Numbered from the stretch's first letter, positions 54,659-63,534 are shown. The stretch is DNA of 64,000 nucleotides from DAOMFB01 sp963801475 (GCA_963801475.1 CAWDEX010000002.1:892494-956493); one strand, 5' to 3'. Translations and numbers: made by a program. Notes: a model not told the origin generated them from the sequence alone.

Positions 54659-56286
54659 GATTTCGCGACGAATCCCCAGGGCGACGCCTGCCGGGCGTGC
54701 GGGTCGAAGACGCCGCGGGGAAGCCCGTGGAGTTCCGGCACCGGAGAGCGGGACGGCCGGATGACGCGGTCGATCGTGTCGCGGTGCTCCTTCACGAGCC
54801 GACGGACGGGGACGCCGGACGCGGCCTCCCGAAGAATGGGCTCGGCCTCGAGCCCCATCTTCGCGAGGTAGGCCTCCCAGACCGCCTCAACGACCGGCAT
54901 GCCACGGAAGGTGACGTTGGGCATCTTCCGGAAAGCCTCGGAAAGGAGGGCGAGCTTCCGTTCGAGGTTCGCGGGCTCGTCGAGGGCCTCGTTCTCGAAG
55001 GGAGTGTGCGGCTTCGGGATGAAGCAGTTGACGTTCGGGACGAGCGTCCCGACGCGGCCGCGTTTGCGTCCCTCCTCGAGGAAGATCTCCCGGAGGCCGT
55101 CCACGAGCCGGACCAGGTCGCGGACGTCCTCGTCGGTTTCGCCCGGGAGGCCGATCTGAAGGTAGAGCTTCAACTGCGTGATTCCGGCCCCGGCGATCAG
55201 GCGGACCTTCTCGCGGAGCATCTCGTCGGAGACCTTCTTGTTGAGAGCGCGCCGGAGGCGCTCGTTCCCCGCCTCGGGAGCGATCGCGAGGGCGCGTTCC
55301 CCCTGTGCCGTCAGGAGGGAAAGGATCTCCTCCGAGATGGCGTCGATCTTCACCGAGGAGAGGGCGATGTGGTAGTCGAGTCCCTTCAGGCCGCGGAGGA
55401 TCGGGAGGATCTCGGGGTGGTCGGCCACGGCCGTCGCGATGAGCCCGACCCGGGACGTCAGCGGGCGGTTCCGCCGGGCCACCTCGAGGACGCTCTCCGC
55501 CGGAATCCGCACCTGCGGGGCCATGGCGTAGGCAGCCCAGCAGAAGCGGCACATCTCCGAGCAGCCGCGCGCGACCTCGATGAGGAGCTTGTCGGCGAGC
55601 TCGGTGTGGGGCGTGAGGAGCGTCGAATGGGGCGGCTCGCGGGTCTCGCCCTCGCCGGCCCGGAACTGCTGGACCACGATCTTCCCTTCGCCGGCCGTCT
55701 CGGCGCGGAGTCCGTGAACGGCGGGGACGAAGAGACCCGAAAGCTCCGCGAAGGCCGCGAGCGTCCCCTCGCGGGAAAGGTCCCTCCGAAGGACCTCGGC
55801 GATCCGGGGGACGAGCTTCTCCCCGTCGCCCATCGCGAAGACGTCGACCCAGGGGGTGAGAGGCGCCGGGTTGATCCGGGCCGAGTCGCCTCCCACGAGG
55901 ACGATCGGGTCCCCCTCGCCGCGCGCCGAGCGCAACACGGGAATGCGGGCTTGGGGAAGGAGCTTCAGGAGGTTGACGTAGTCCATCTCCCACGAGACGG
56001 AGAGGGCCAGGAGAGGGAACTCGCCGAGGGGGGTGTCGCTTTCCAGCGTCCGGGGCCCCCGGCGATCGTCGTCTTCCTCGGCGAAGAAACGCTCGCAGGC
56101 CACGTCCGCCTCACGGTTGAAGAGGCGGTAGACCCACTGGAAGCCGAGGTTGGACATCCCGATCTCGTAGGCGTTCGGGAAGCCGAGGGCGATCCGGTGC
56201 CGGCCGTGGAGTGTCAGCTTCTCGGTCGCCCGCTCGGCGGCGAGCAACGTCCTGCGGCGCTCCCGGGGCGTGTCGTGGCGGGCCAT
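54655..56286 (-). CDS. Radical SAM protein (TIGR03960-like, B12-binding type)
   Basis: A 543-residue radical SAM protein. The N-terminal ~200 residues are a B12-binding-like domain (FPNAYEIGMSNLGFQWVY, CERFF, LVGGDSARINP). The cluster motif CSEMCRFC (Cys-x3-Cys-x2-Cys) then begins the radical SAM barrel, followed by SSVKIDAISEEIL, APEAGNERLRRALNKK and LYLQIGLPGETDED. The layout matches the uncharacterised family TIGR03960, often joined or next to a TIGR03936 protein; none is here. Substrate unknown, RNA or small-molecule modification possible. I chose the ATG at 56286 with a G-rich ribosome site. Confidence 0.88.
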   Translation of the reverse strand: MARHDTPRERRRTLLAAERATEKLTLHGRHRIALGFPNAYEIGMSNLGFQWVYRLFNREADVACERFFAEEDDDRRGPRTLESDTPLGEFPLLALSVSWEMDYVNLLKLLPQARIPVLRSARGEGDPIVLVGGDSARINPAPLTPWVDVFAMGDGEKLVPRIAEVLRRDLSREGTLAAFAELSGLFVPAVHGLRAETAGEGKIVVQQFRAGEGETREPPHSTLLTPHTELADKLLIEVARGCSEMCRFCWAAYAMAPQVRIPAESVLEVARRNRPLTSRVGLIATAVADHPEILPILRGLKGLDYHIALSSVKIDAISEEILSLLTAQGERALAIAPEAGNERLRRALNKKVSDEMLREKVRLIAGAGITQLKLYLQIGLPGETDEDVRDLVRLVDGLREIFLEEGRKRGRVGTLVPNVNCFIPKPHTPFENEALDEPANLERKLALLSEAFRKMPNVTFRGMPVVEAVWEAYLAKMGLEAEPILREAASGVPVRRLVKEHRDTIDRVIRPSRSPVPELHGLPRGVFDPHARQASPWGFVAKS

Positions 56287-56399
56287 GTCCCCCCCGACCA
56301 AGATACCAGCCGTGAAGGGGCTCGGGTACGATTCCGGCGGCTTCCCGGCGAACCCGCCTCCCCGATTCTTCGTATCGAGGGGGAGGAAGAGGCGACACC

Positions 56400-56873
56400 A
56401 TGTATTACGTCATCGGCGTCAATGGCCAGCAGTACGGTCCCGTCGACGAGACCGTCCTCAAGCAGTGGATCGGCGAGGGGCGCGTCAGCGCCCAGAGCCT
56501 GTCGTTCAAGTCGGGCGAGGCGAGCTGGATGCCTCTCGGGGAACGGCCCGACTTCCGGGGGCTCTTCGCCCAGGCGGCGCCGGCCCCTGCTCCGGGGGTT
56601 CCCCCGGTGCCGGGCGCCGTCCCGGCTTACGCCGCCCCGACGCCCGCCCCGGTCGGACCGGGAATGCCGAAGGACTGGCTCGTCTCCCTTCTGCTGTCGA
56701 TCTTCCTCGGCTATTTCGGGGTCGACCGGTTCTACATGGGCTACGTCGGGCTCGGCATCCTGAAGCTCCTGACGTTCGGCGGCTGCGGCATCTGGTGGCT
56801 GATCGACATCATCCTGATCGCCACCGGCTCGCTCCGGGACGCCCAGGGCCGCCCGCTGGTCAAAAGCATCTGA
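56400..56873 (+). CDS. GYF_2 - TM2 domain membrane protein
   Basis: A 157-residue protein. An N-terminal GYF_2-type domain (~1-55, YYVIGVNGQQYGPVDE) is followed by a Pro/Ala linker and a C-terminal TM2 domain (~93-150) of two helices with the typical LGYFGVDRFYMGY turn and a GGCGIWWLIDIILI helix. GYF_2 modules bind proline-rich peptides; TM2 proteins are small membrane proteins of unclear role. A purine-rich GGAAGAGG lies upstream. Stand-alone gene. Confidence 0.9.
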   Translation: MYYVIGVNGQQYGPVDETVLKQWIGEGRVSAQSLSFKSGEASWMPLGERPDFRGLFAQAAPAPAPGVPPVPGAVPAYAAPTPAPVGPGMPKDWLVSLLLSIFLGYFGVDRFYMGYVGLGILKLLTFGGCGIWWLIDIILIATGSLRDAQGRPLVKSI

Positions 56874-56991
56874 CCGTGGCCCCCGGTGCCGGGGCGTCCT
56901 TGATGCACGCGCAGGATCGGCGCTTCCGGCCGGGGGGCGGTAGAGTACGGCCGATGGCCGCGGCTCGTGCCGCGGTCCGCCGGAGGAATTG

Positions 56992-57936
56992 ATGCGCATC
57001 CGTTTCATCACCGTCGCGTCGGCGCTGCTCGTCGTGGCCGCCCTCTCCCTCGCCGGGTCGGCCGCCGCCCAGGCGCAGGCCCGCATCCAGGGCGTCGTCA
57101 CCGACGGGAAAGGCGCCGCGGTCGAAGGGGTCAAGGTCACCATCACCACGGCGACGAACGCGCGCTTCAAGCTCGAGCTGACGACGGACGCCAAGGGTAA
57201 GTGGGGAACGATCCTGAACAACGCCGTTCCCCCGTACACGTACAAGTTCGAGAAGACCGGCTTCCTCCCGCAGCAGCTGACGAAGAAGATCGGCATCAAT
57301 TCCGTGGAAAGCCTCGACGTCGTTCTCCTCACGGCCGAGCAGGCCGTTGCCACCGGCAAGGCCGAGATCCCGAAGGACCCCTTCGTCGAGGCGTACAACG
57401 AAGCCGTCGAGAAGTACCAGGCCGGGCAGTACCCGGAGGCCCTGGCGAAGGCCGAGGAAGCGACGAGGCTGGGCCCGGAGAAGTCGAATGCCTGGGCTCT
57501 CGCCGCGAAGATGGCTTCCCCGCTCAAGGACTGGGACAAGGTCGTCACGTACGGGGAAAAGGCGCTCGCGCTCGATCCCGAGGCGGCGGACCTTTATCCG
57601 CTCCTCGTGGAGGGCTACCGCCAGAAGGGCGACAAGGCGAAAGTCGCCGAGTACGAGAAGAAGTTCGCCGCGGCCAACCCGGACAACCCGGACATCCTCT
57701 ACAACCAGGCGGTCGAGCTCTACAACAAGAACGACTTCAAGGGGGCGGCGCCGATCCTCGTGAAGGTCGTCGAAATCAAGCCGGACTACGCCAAGGCGCA
57801 TTTCCTCCTGGGGATGAGCTACGTGAACCTCAACAAGATCCCCGAGATGAAGAAGCACCTCCAGGAGTACCTGAAGCTCGAGCCGAAGGGCGCCGACGCA
57901 GCCGTCGCGAAGGAAATGCTCGACGCGTTCAAGTGA
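56992..57936 (+). CDS. Secreted carboxypeptidase-regulatory-like/TPR protein
   Basis: A 314-residue exported protein with a cleavable signal peptide ending AAAQAQA. A beta-sandwich carboxypeptidase-regulatory-like domain (~25-115: ARIQGVVTDGKGAAVEGVKV in part, then YTYKFEKTGFLPQ) is followed by about five TPRs (~130-310). It probably scaffolds envelope or secretion complexes. CGGAGGAATT before the ATG. The uridine kinase starts 13 bp later, so they may form an operon. A TAGAGT hexamer lies at 56941. Confidence 0.85.
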   Translation: MRIRFITVASALLVVAALSLAGSAAAQAQARIQGVVTDGKGAAVEGVKVTITTATNARFKLELTTDAKGKWGTILNNAVPPYTYKFEKTGFLPQQLTKKIGINSVESLDVVLLTAEQAVATGKAEIPKDPFVEAYNEAVEKYQAGQYPEALAKAEEATRLGPEKSNAWALAAKMASPLKDWDKVVTYGEKALALDPEAADLYPLLVEGYRQKGDKAKVAEYEKKFAAANPDNPDILYNQAVELYNKNDFKGAAPILVKVVEIKPDYAKAHFLLGMSYVNLNKIPEMKKHLQEYLKLEPKGADAAVAKEMLDAFK

Positions 57937-57949
57937 GGCGGCGGAGACG

Positions 57950-58573
57950 GTGACCCCCGCTCCCTTCGTCATCGGCGTGGCCGGCGGAACCGGCTCGGGA
58001 AAGACAACCGTCGCGAACGCCATCCTCCGACGCGTCGGGGAGGACGGGATGTCCGTCCTCTTCCACGACGCGTACTACCGCGACTGGGCCAACCTGCCCA
58101 AGGACGTCCCCGACCGGAAGAACTTCGATCATCCCGACTCGCTCGAGACGGAGCTTCTCGTCCGCCACGTCCGAGCCCTGCGGGAGGGAATGGTCGTCGA
58201 GGCGCCGATCTACGACTTCAAGGCCCATCGCCGGACGGAACAGACGCGGCGCGTTCTTCCGAAGCGGATCGTCCTGGTGGAGGGGATCCTCCTCTTCGCC
58301 GAGCCCGAGCTTCGAAAGCTCTTCGACGTCAAGGTCTTCGTCGACACGGACGCCGACGTCCGACTCATCCGGCGGATCCGGCGCGACATCGCCGAGCGGG
58401 GGAGGACGCTCGAGAGCGTCGTCGAGCAGTACTACGCGACGGTCCGTCCGATGCACCTCGAGTTCGTCGAGCCGTCGAAGCGCTGGGCCGACCTGATCGT
58501 GCCGGAGGGTGGCGAGAACGCCGTGGCGATGGAGTTCCTCTTCGCGCGGCTGGAGCGGTTGCTCGCTCCCTGA
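57950..58573 (+). CDS. udk: Uridine kinase
   Basis: A 207-residue uridine/cytidine kinase of pyrimidine salvage. The P-loop GGTGSGKTT lies at residues 12-20, followed by HDAYYRDWANLP, the FDHPDSLET substrate loop, PIYDFKAHRRTEQT and VEGILLF. The lid region RLIRRIRRDIAERGR is intact. Length fits Udk. GTG start with GGAG just before. Preceded by a secreted TPR protein on the same strand. Confidence 0.95.
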   Translation: MTPAPFVIGVAGGTGSGKTTVANAILRRVGEDGMSVLFHDAYYRDWANLPKDVPDRKNFDHPDSLETELLVRHVRALREGMVVEAPIYDFKAHRRTEQTRRVLPKRIVLVEGILLFAEPELRKLFDVKVFVDTDADVRLIRRIRRDIAERGRTLESVVEQYYATVRPMHLEFVEPSKRWADLIVPEGGENAVAMEFLFARLERLLAP

Positions 58574-58652
58574 GGGGAGCGGACGTCGCCGCCGGGCCGG
58601 CATCGGCGTCCGCGAGGAACGCGGTATCGTCGTCTTCGTCCGAGATTCGTCG

Positions 58653-59414
58653 ATGCGCATCACCATCCCTGCGGCCCTGAAGAGGGTCCACCGGACCGCC
58701 GAGTCGGAAAAGGCGCTCTGGCAGGTGACCGAACCGGCGTCCGGGCCGACGTGGGGCATTTCGGTGGGGGGAGGGCCGTCGAGGGCGCATCCGAGGCTCT
58801 ACAACATCAACATCGAGCTGGCTCCCAACGTCGAGATTCTCGGAGATGCCTGCGCGCTTCCGTTCCGGAGCGGCTCCGTGCCGTTCGTCCACTGTGAAGC
58901 CGTCCTCGAGCACCTCGAGTACCCCGACGCGGCGGTCCGGGAGATGCACCGTATCCTGCGGACCGGCGGCGAACTCTTCGCGGCGACGCCGTTCCTTCAG
59001 GCGTTTCACGGATTTCCGGGTCACTTCCAGAACTTCACGCTCGAAGGGCACCGGCGTCTCTTCCTCCGCGGCGGGTTCGAGGTCCTCGGGTCCGGCGTCT
59101 GCGTCGGCCCGGTGGCGGCGATCACGGAGCTGATCGCCGTCGCCGTGCGGGAACTCGTGCCCACACGGATCCTCAGCCGGTCCGTCGAAGCCTTCGTCCG
59201 AGTCGCCCTGTTTCCCCTGAGAGCCCTTGATCGCATAGCCGTCAGACACCCGGGAGCTCACGTCGCCGCGTCGACGACGTTCGTCAGGGCGCGAAAGAGC
59301 CCGGTCGCGACGACGGAGTCCCGGGCCGCGTCCTCCCCCGCGGCCGCGCGTCTCCTACAATCCACCGGATGCCCTCCTTCCCCCCCGTCCCCGAACAGCT
59401 CGATCTCCTCCTGA
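58653..59414 (+). CDS. Class I SAM-dependent methyltransferase
   Basis: A 253-residue protein with the methyltransferase type-11 core: NINIELAPNVEILGDACALP, FVHCEAVLEHLEYPDAAVREMHRIL split across motifs, and a TGGELFAATPFLQ segment. The classical glycine-rich motif I is weak (SVGGGPSRAH), so activity is less sure. The last ~40 residues are Ala/Ser/Pro-rich. Its stop lies 46 bp inside the tyrosyl-tRNA synthetase gene, in another frame. The ATG at 58653 lacks a good ribosome site. Substrate unknown. Confidence 0.7.
   Translation: MRITIPAALKRVHRTAESEKALWQVTEPASGPTWGISVGGGPSRAHPRLYNINIELAPNVEILGDACALPFRSGSVPFVHCEAVLEHLEYPDAAVREMHRILRTGGELFAATPFLQAFHGFPGHFQNFTLEGHRRLFLRGGFEVLGSGVCVGPVAAITELIAVAVRELVPTRILSRSVEAFVRVALFPLRALDRIAVRHPGAHVAASTTFVRARKSPVATTESRAASSPAAARLLQSTGCPPSPPSPNSSISS
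59356..59361 (+). promoter_or_regulatory. Candidate -10 (TACAAT), leaderless tyrS
   Basis: Ends 7 nt before the tyrS ATG, inside the end of the methyltransferase gene. No Shine-Dalgarno between. Confidence 0.4.
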
Positions 59415-60613
59415 AGGGAACCGAGGGGTGCGTCCAGCTCGAGGAGCTGGAGAAGAAGCTCGCGCGTTCGCTGAAGAGCGGCAAGCCGCTCCGCGTGAAA
59501 GTCGGATTCGACCCGTCGGCGCCCGACCTCCACCTCGGCCACACGGTCGTCTTCCGGAAGATGCGCCACTTCCAGGAGCTGGGGCACGAGGTCGTCTTCC
59601 TGATCGGGGACTTCACCGGGATGATCGGCGACCCGACCGGAAAGAAGGCCACGAGACCCCAGCTGACGCGCGAAGAGGTCCTCGCGAACGCCGAAACCTA
59701 CAAGGCGCAGGTCTTCAAGATCCTCGACCCGGCGACGACGATCGTCGACTTCAACTCCCGCTGGCTCTCGGCCCTCGGCGCCGACGGAATGATCAAGCTC
59801 GCGGCGAAGTACACCGTGGCGCGCCTCCTCGAGCGCGACGATTTCGCCAAGCGCTTCGCCGCGCAGAAGCCGATCGCCGTCCACGAGCTGCTCTATCCCC
59901 TCTGCCAGGGTTACGACTCGGTCGCGCTCTCGTGCGACGTCGAGCTCGGCGGCACGGACCAGCTCTTCAACCTCCTCGTGGGGCGCGACCTGATGCGCGA
60001 ATGGGGACAGGAGCCGCAGGTCGTCATGACGCTGCCGCTCCTCGTCGGCACCGACGGTGTCGAGAAGATGTCCAAGTCGCTCGGCAACCAGATCGGCGTC
60101 GCCGAGCCGCCCGACGAGATCTACGGCAAGGTGATGTCCATCTCGGACGCGACGATGTGGAGCTACTGGACGCTTCTGACGGACCTCCGTCCGGCGGGGA
60201 TCGAGGCGCTGAAGGCCGAGGTGGCTTCCGGATCGCTCCATCCGAAGACGGCCAAGATGCGCATCGCCTTCCGTCTCGTCGCCGACTTCCACGGCGAGGA
60301 GGCCGCCCGGAAGGCTGAGGAGGAGTTCGGCCGCCGCTTCGCCGGCGCCGCGGGGGCGGTGACGGCCGAGGAAGTCGTCCTGTCCGGCGCTTCCGGAGGC
60401 GCGGAGCGCGGCCTGGTCGACGTCCTCGTGGAGGCGTGCCTCGCCCCGAGCCGGAACGTCGCGCGTCAGAAGATCCGCGAGGGAGCGGTAGCGATCTCGG
60501 AAGACGGGACGACGTGGCGGAAGATGGACTCTCCCGCGGGGACGATCCGCATCGGGGCAGGGAATGGCGTCCTGCTCCGGCTCGGCAAGAGATTCGTCCG
60601 GGTGAGAGGATGA
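59369..60613 (+). CDS. tyrS: Tyrosyl-tRNA synthetase
   Basis: A 414-residue class I synthetase charging tRNA-Tyr. Signature HLGH at 55-58 (HIGH equivalent), KMSKS at 233-237, with GGTDQLFNLLVGRDL between. A C-terminal S4-type RNA-binding domain spans ~345-414. The ~414-residue length and these motifs match the TyrZ-like bacterial subgroup. The start lies inside the upstream methyltransferase gene, without a ribosome site but with a TACAAT hexamer 7 nt away. Its stop overlaps the ATG of tyrA, joining tyrosine synthesis and use. Confidence 0.96.
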   Translation: MPSFPPVPEQLDLLLKGTEGCVQLEELEKKLARSLKSGKPLRVKVGFDPSAPDLHLGHTVVFRKMRHFQELGHEVVFLIGDFTGMIGDPTGKKATRPQLTREEVLANAETYKAQVFKILDPATTIVDFNSRWLSALGADGMIKLAAKYTVARLLERDDFAKRFAAQKPIAVHELLYPLCQGYDSVALSCDVELGGTDQLFNLLVGRDLMREWGQEPQVVMTLPLLVGTDGVEKMSKSLGNQIGVAEPPDEIYGKVMSISDATMWSYWTLLTDLRPAGIEALKAEVASGSLHPKTAKMRIAFRLVADFHGEEAARKAEEEFGRRFAGAAGAVTAEEVVLSGASGGAERGLVDVLVEACLAPSRNVARQKIREGAVAISEDGTTWRKMDSPAGTIRIGAGNGVLLRLGKRFVRVRG

Positions 60614-61425
60614 GCGGCCGGCGGGCGCGCCGCCGGAAGCTGCTCCTCGTCGGCGGCGCCGGCCGGATGGGGCGGCTTTTCGCCCGCTTCTTCCGGCGAA
60701 AGGGCTTCGCCGTCGCGATCAGCGACCCGGTGGGCGACGTGCCGGGCTTTCGGCAGGCGGCGCTCGGCGAGGCCGCCACGGCGGACGTGGTCGTCGTGGC
60801 GGCTTCTCTTTCGCGCTCGGCGGAGGCGCTGGCCGCCGTCCTGGCCGAGGGACCGAAGGGACTCGTGGTCGACATCGCCTCCGTGAAGGCGCCCCTGCTT
60901 CCCCTCCTCGAGGCGGCGCGCCTTCGTGGCCTCTCGGTGGCGTCGGTACACCCGATGTTCGGCCCGACGGTCCGCGGGTTTCGCGGACACGACCTGATCA
61001 TCTGTGACTGCGGCGACGCGAACGCCGCGCGTCGCGCCCGCGCCCTCTTCGAAGGGGCGGGGCTCCGGATCGCGACGCTGCCCGTCGCGGAGCACGACCC
61101 GTGGATCGCCCGGACGATGGGGCTGACCCACGCCCTCGCCCTCGGCGCGGCGGCGGCGCTGGCGGCCATGGAGGTCACCCCCCACCGGCTCGAGGGCCGC
61201 GCGTCGACGTCGTTCCGCCGTCTCGTCGAAATGATCGGCCCGATTCTCGATCAGGAAGCCGAGCTGACCCGGATGATCCAGGCCGGGAATCCGGAGGGGG
61301 AAGAGGCGCTGATCCAGTTCGAGCGCGAGATCGTCTCCGTCCGGAAGCTCCTCTACCACGAGCCGATCGAACGGCTCGACGCCACGATCCGCGAGCTCCG
61401 GAAGGCCTTCGGCCGCCGCCGCTAG
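60610..61425 (+). CDS. tyrA: Prephenate dehydrogenase
   Basis: A 271-residue TyrA: oxidative decarboxylation of prephenate to 4-hydroxyphenylpyruvate in tyrosine synthesis. A Rossmann site at the N terminus (LLLVGGAGRMGRLFARFF in part), VVVVAASLS, VDIASVKAPL, the active-site HPMFGPTVRGFRGHDLI and the C-terminal helical dimer domain are visible. The GGAGRMG pattern resembles the T-protein type of TyrA. No chorismate mutase part is present. ATGA overlap with tyrS. Ends with a 4-bp convergent overlap with GluQRS. Confidence 0.92.
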   Translation: MSGRRARRRKLLLVGGAGRMGRLFARFFRRKGFAVAISDPVGDVPGFRQAALGEAATADVVVVAASLSRSAEALAAVLAEGPKGLVVDIASVKAPLLPLLEAARLRGLSVASVHPMFGPTVRGFRGHDLIICDCGDANAARRARALFEGAGLRIATLPVAEHDPWIARTMGLTHALALGAAAALAAMEVTPHRLEGRASTSFRRLVEMIGPILDQEAELTRMIQAGNPEGEEALIQFEREIVSVRKLLYHEPIERLDATIRELRKAFGRRR

Positions 61426-62330
61426 GGGCCGGAGATCCGGTGGGGTGCGCGGGGGATCGCCCCTGGGTCGAAGCGCCGGAGTGCTTCCTCCAGCATCTCG
61501 CGGGGCGATCCGTCCGCGGGGCCCTGCCCGAGGATCCGGAGCGCGAGGGCGAGCGACCTCCGGAGCCGCACCTCGTCCTGCCGCGCCAGAGGGAGAGCCC
61601 CGTCGCGCTTGCCGAGCTTCCCGCCGTCGGGACCGAGGACGAGCGGAAGATGGGCGTACGACGGCGTGGATGTCCCCAGTTCTCGCTGGAGCGCGATCTG
61701 CCGCGCCGTGGACGAGAGGAGGTCCGCGCCGCGGACCACCTCGGTCACGCCCTGCTCCGCGTCGTCCACGACGACGGCCAGCTGGTAGGCGAAGGGGCCG
61801 TCGGCCCGCTTGACGACGAAGTCGCCCACGACGGCGGAGAGGTCTTCGGAAAAGGACCCGAGAAGTCGATCTTCGAAGGTCAGGACGCCGGCGGGGACGC
61901 GGAAGCGGAAGGAGCGGGCCGGCTTTCCGGATGGCAGCCCCGTGCGGCACCTTCCGGGATAGACGTCCGGCGCGGGAGGATCGTTTCGGTCGGGCGCCGA
62001 GGCGGCACGGGCCATGTCGGTGCGCGAGCAGGCGCAGCCGTAGACGAGCCCCTTGTCCCGAAGAGCCTCCAGCGCCGATTCGTAGAGCGCGAGGCGCCGC
62101 GACTGAAGGGCCACTTCTCCGTCCCACGTGAGGCCGTACCGCTCGAGGGTCCGAAGGATGTCATCCGCGGAGCCAGGGACGACACGCGGCGTGTCGAGGT
62201 CCTCCATCCGGACGAGCCACGAGCCGCCCGAGGTCCGCGCGAAGAGCCAGGACCCGACGGCGGCGACGAGGCTCCCGAGGTGGAGGGGGCCCGTGGGGGA
62301 CGGGGCGAAGCGCCCGACGGCGCGCGGCAT
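61422..62330 (-). CDS. gluQ: Glutamyl-Q tRNA(Asp) synthetase
   Basis: A 302-residue GluQRS, a truncated glutamyl-tRNA synthetase that glutamylates queuosine-34 of tRNA-Asp. Motifs: GRFAPSPTGPLHLGSL, VRMEDLDTPRV, the zinc site CACSR...YPGRC, and the KMSKS-like KLGKRDGA. It lacks the anticodon-binding domain, as expected. The ATG at 62330 gives the normal N-terminus; a TAGACT hexamer ends 7 nt before it. Last gene of a minus-strand cluster. Confidence 0.93.
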   Translation of the reverse strand: MPRAVGRFAPSPTGPLHLGSLVAAVGSWLFARTSGGSWLVRMEDLDTPRVVPGSADDILRTLERYGLTWDGEVALQSRRLALYESALEALRDKGLVYGCACSRTDMARAASAPDRNDPPAPDVYPGRCRTGLPSGKPARSFRFRVPAGVLTFEDRLLGSFSEDLSAVVGDFVVKRADGPFAYQLAVVVDDAEQGVTEVVRGADLLSSTARQIALQRELGTSTPSYAHLPLVLGPDGGKLGKRDGALPLARQDEVRLRRSLALALRILGQGPADGSPREMLEEALRRFDPGAIPRAPHRISGP

Positions 62331-62337
62331 TCCCGGA

Positions 62338-62343
62338 AGTCTA
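62338..62343 (-). promoter_or_regulatory. Candidate -10 (TAGACT), leaderless gluQ
   Basis: Minus-strand TAGACT ends 7 nt before the gluQ ATG; no Shine-Dalgarno is visible. Confidence 0.35.
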
Positions 62344-62350
62344 CGAATCC

Positions 62351-62662
62351 TCAGCGGGAGGCCTGCGCGTCGTGCGACGCGGCGAGATCCGGTTCGAGGT
62401 ACCGGCGGATCGTCGCGGCTTCGTCCGGGGTGAGCTTCGCGCGGACCTCCATCTCGGGAAGGACCTTGGCCCATTTCTCCGCAGGGAGCTCGCTCGGGGC
62501 ATAGGGCCGGTGGCAGCCTCCGCACTTCTTCCGGTAGAGAACGACGCCCTCGCGAGCGGGAAGGGAGGCGGCCGCGCCGACACCAGGAAGGAGGATCGAG
62601 AGGACGAGTCCCGCGGCGAGGTACGAACGGGGGGAGTGGGTCGGGTCGCGGAGTTCACGCAT
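62351..62662 (-). CDS. Small c-type cytochrome-like protein
   Basis: A 103-residue exported protein with a signal peptide (helix ~12-30) and a single haem site CGGCH preceded by LYRKK, plus later Met residues (LPEMEVRAKLTPDEA) that may give the sixth ligand. The layout fits small diheme-free class I cytochromes or sulfur-oxidation-type cytochrome subunits. It would need CcsBA (20180) for haem attachment. GAGAGGAC lies upstream. It sits between an outer-membrane-like protein and GluQRS, both on the same strand. Confidence 0.85.
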   Translation of the reverse strand: MRELRDPTHSPRSYLAAGLVLSILLPGVGAAASLPAREGVVLYRKKCGGCHRPYAPSELPAEKWAKVLPEMEVRAKLTPDEAATIRRYLEPDLAASHDAQASR

Positions 62663-62682
62663 GCGAAGGTCGTCCTCTCCGA

Positions 62683-63417
62683 TCAAAAGAAGACCCCGAA
62701 GATGGCCCGCACCTTCAGCCGATCCGCGGCGTCGTTCAGGCCGAACTGCGGTCCAATCGCGATCCAGGTCTTCGACGTCAGCCCGAACGAGACCGTCGGG
62801 CCGAGCGAGTATTCGTAGACGCCCTTGTCGTTCGCGGCGATGAACTCGGCCCCGCCCCAGATGCTGCGCGTGATCTCGTAGCCGGCCGTTGCGATTCCCT
62901 TCCACTCGGTCGTCCCCTTCGCGAAGGCGCTCGAGGAAAGCTCAGACTCCGCGACGAGATTCACGCTCCAGCTGAAGGGCCCGTAGGCTTTCCCGGTGAT
63001 CAGGATGGCTTCGAACTCCCATGGATTCGACCACTCAACGTCCCGCTTGATCTCGAAGTACCCGGTCAGGTCGACGAGGTCACGCAGGTTGTCCGGCAGG
63101 AGGTTCGCCCGGACCGAGGCCTGGAAGCCGTCGAACTTCAGCCCCTGCTCCGGCGTCTGGGAGAGGACGGCGATGTACAGGTCGAGAGAGACGTCGTCGG
63201 TCAGGCCGTTTTCGATCTCGACCTTGTACTGGGTTTCGGTGGGGGAGTCCTTCGACGCCTTCTCGCCCGTCATCCAGACTTCGCCTTCGACCGCCCCCTT
63301 CGGTCCGGCTCCCGGCGGGTAGGCCCAGACGGTGTGGCGCTTCCCGGCCTGGGCCGCGCCGGGGAGGAGGAGAAGCCCGAGGAAGAGCAGGCCGGCCAAA
63401 TTGCGATTGAGTCTCAT
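62683..63417 (-). CDS. Exported beta-barrel-like protein, unknown function
   Basis: A 244-residue protein with a signal peptide ending GAAQAG. The rest is alternating polar/aromatic beta strands (TQYKVEIENGLTDDVSLDLY in part, FEAILITGKAYGPFSW, AGYEITRSIWGGAEF), ending in IFGVFF, a C-terminal aromatic typical of outer-membrane proteins. It may be an outer-membrane barrel of the small 'transporter/porin-like' kind. The ATG at 63417 has a TACTTT hexamer 7 nt upstream and no ribosome site. The cytochrome gene follows 20 bp later. Confidence 0.75.
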   Translation of the reverse strand: MRLNRNLAGLLFLGLLLLPGAAQAGKRHTVWAYPPGAGPKGAVEGEVWMTGEKASKDSPTETQYKVEIENGLTDDVSLDLYIAVLSQTPEQGLKFDGFQASVRANLLPDNLRDLVDLTGYFEIKRDVEWSNPWEFEAILITGKAYGPFSWSVNLVAESELSSSAFAKGTTEWKGIATAGYEITRSIWGGAEFIAANDKGVYEYSLGPTVSFGLTSKTWIAIGPQFGLNDAADRLKVRAIFGVFF

Positions 63418-63424
63418 CTCATCT

Positions 63425-63430
63425 AAAGTA
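63425..63430 (-). promoter_or_regulatory. Candidate -10 (TACTTT), leaderless mRNA
   Basis: Minus-strand TACTTT ends 7 nt before the ATG at 63417; the gap has no Shine-Dalgarno. Confidence 0.4.
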
Positions 63431-63505
63431 CCCGGACGGGAGTCGGGCGTCAACTGATTCGGTTGCATCATCGGAGGAGGAGAGTCCCGGGCCGTTCAGG
63501 CCCGC

Positions 63506-63534
63506 TTGACGCGGCCGGGGGGGGACCTTACGAT
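63506..63534 (+). promoter_or_regulatory. Sigma-70-type promoter of tRNA-Asn
   Basis: TTGACG - 17 nt - TACGAT, with a predicted start near 63541. It shares the -35 hexamer and spacing of the tRNA-fMet promoter. Confidence 0.85.

Noticed and set aside
56885..56900. Terminator after the GYF_2-TM2 gene (CCCCGGTGCCGGGG region)
   Set aside because: Only a 5-bp stem and no U-tract.
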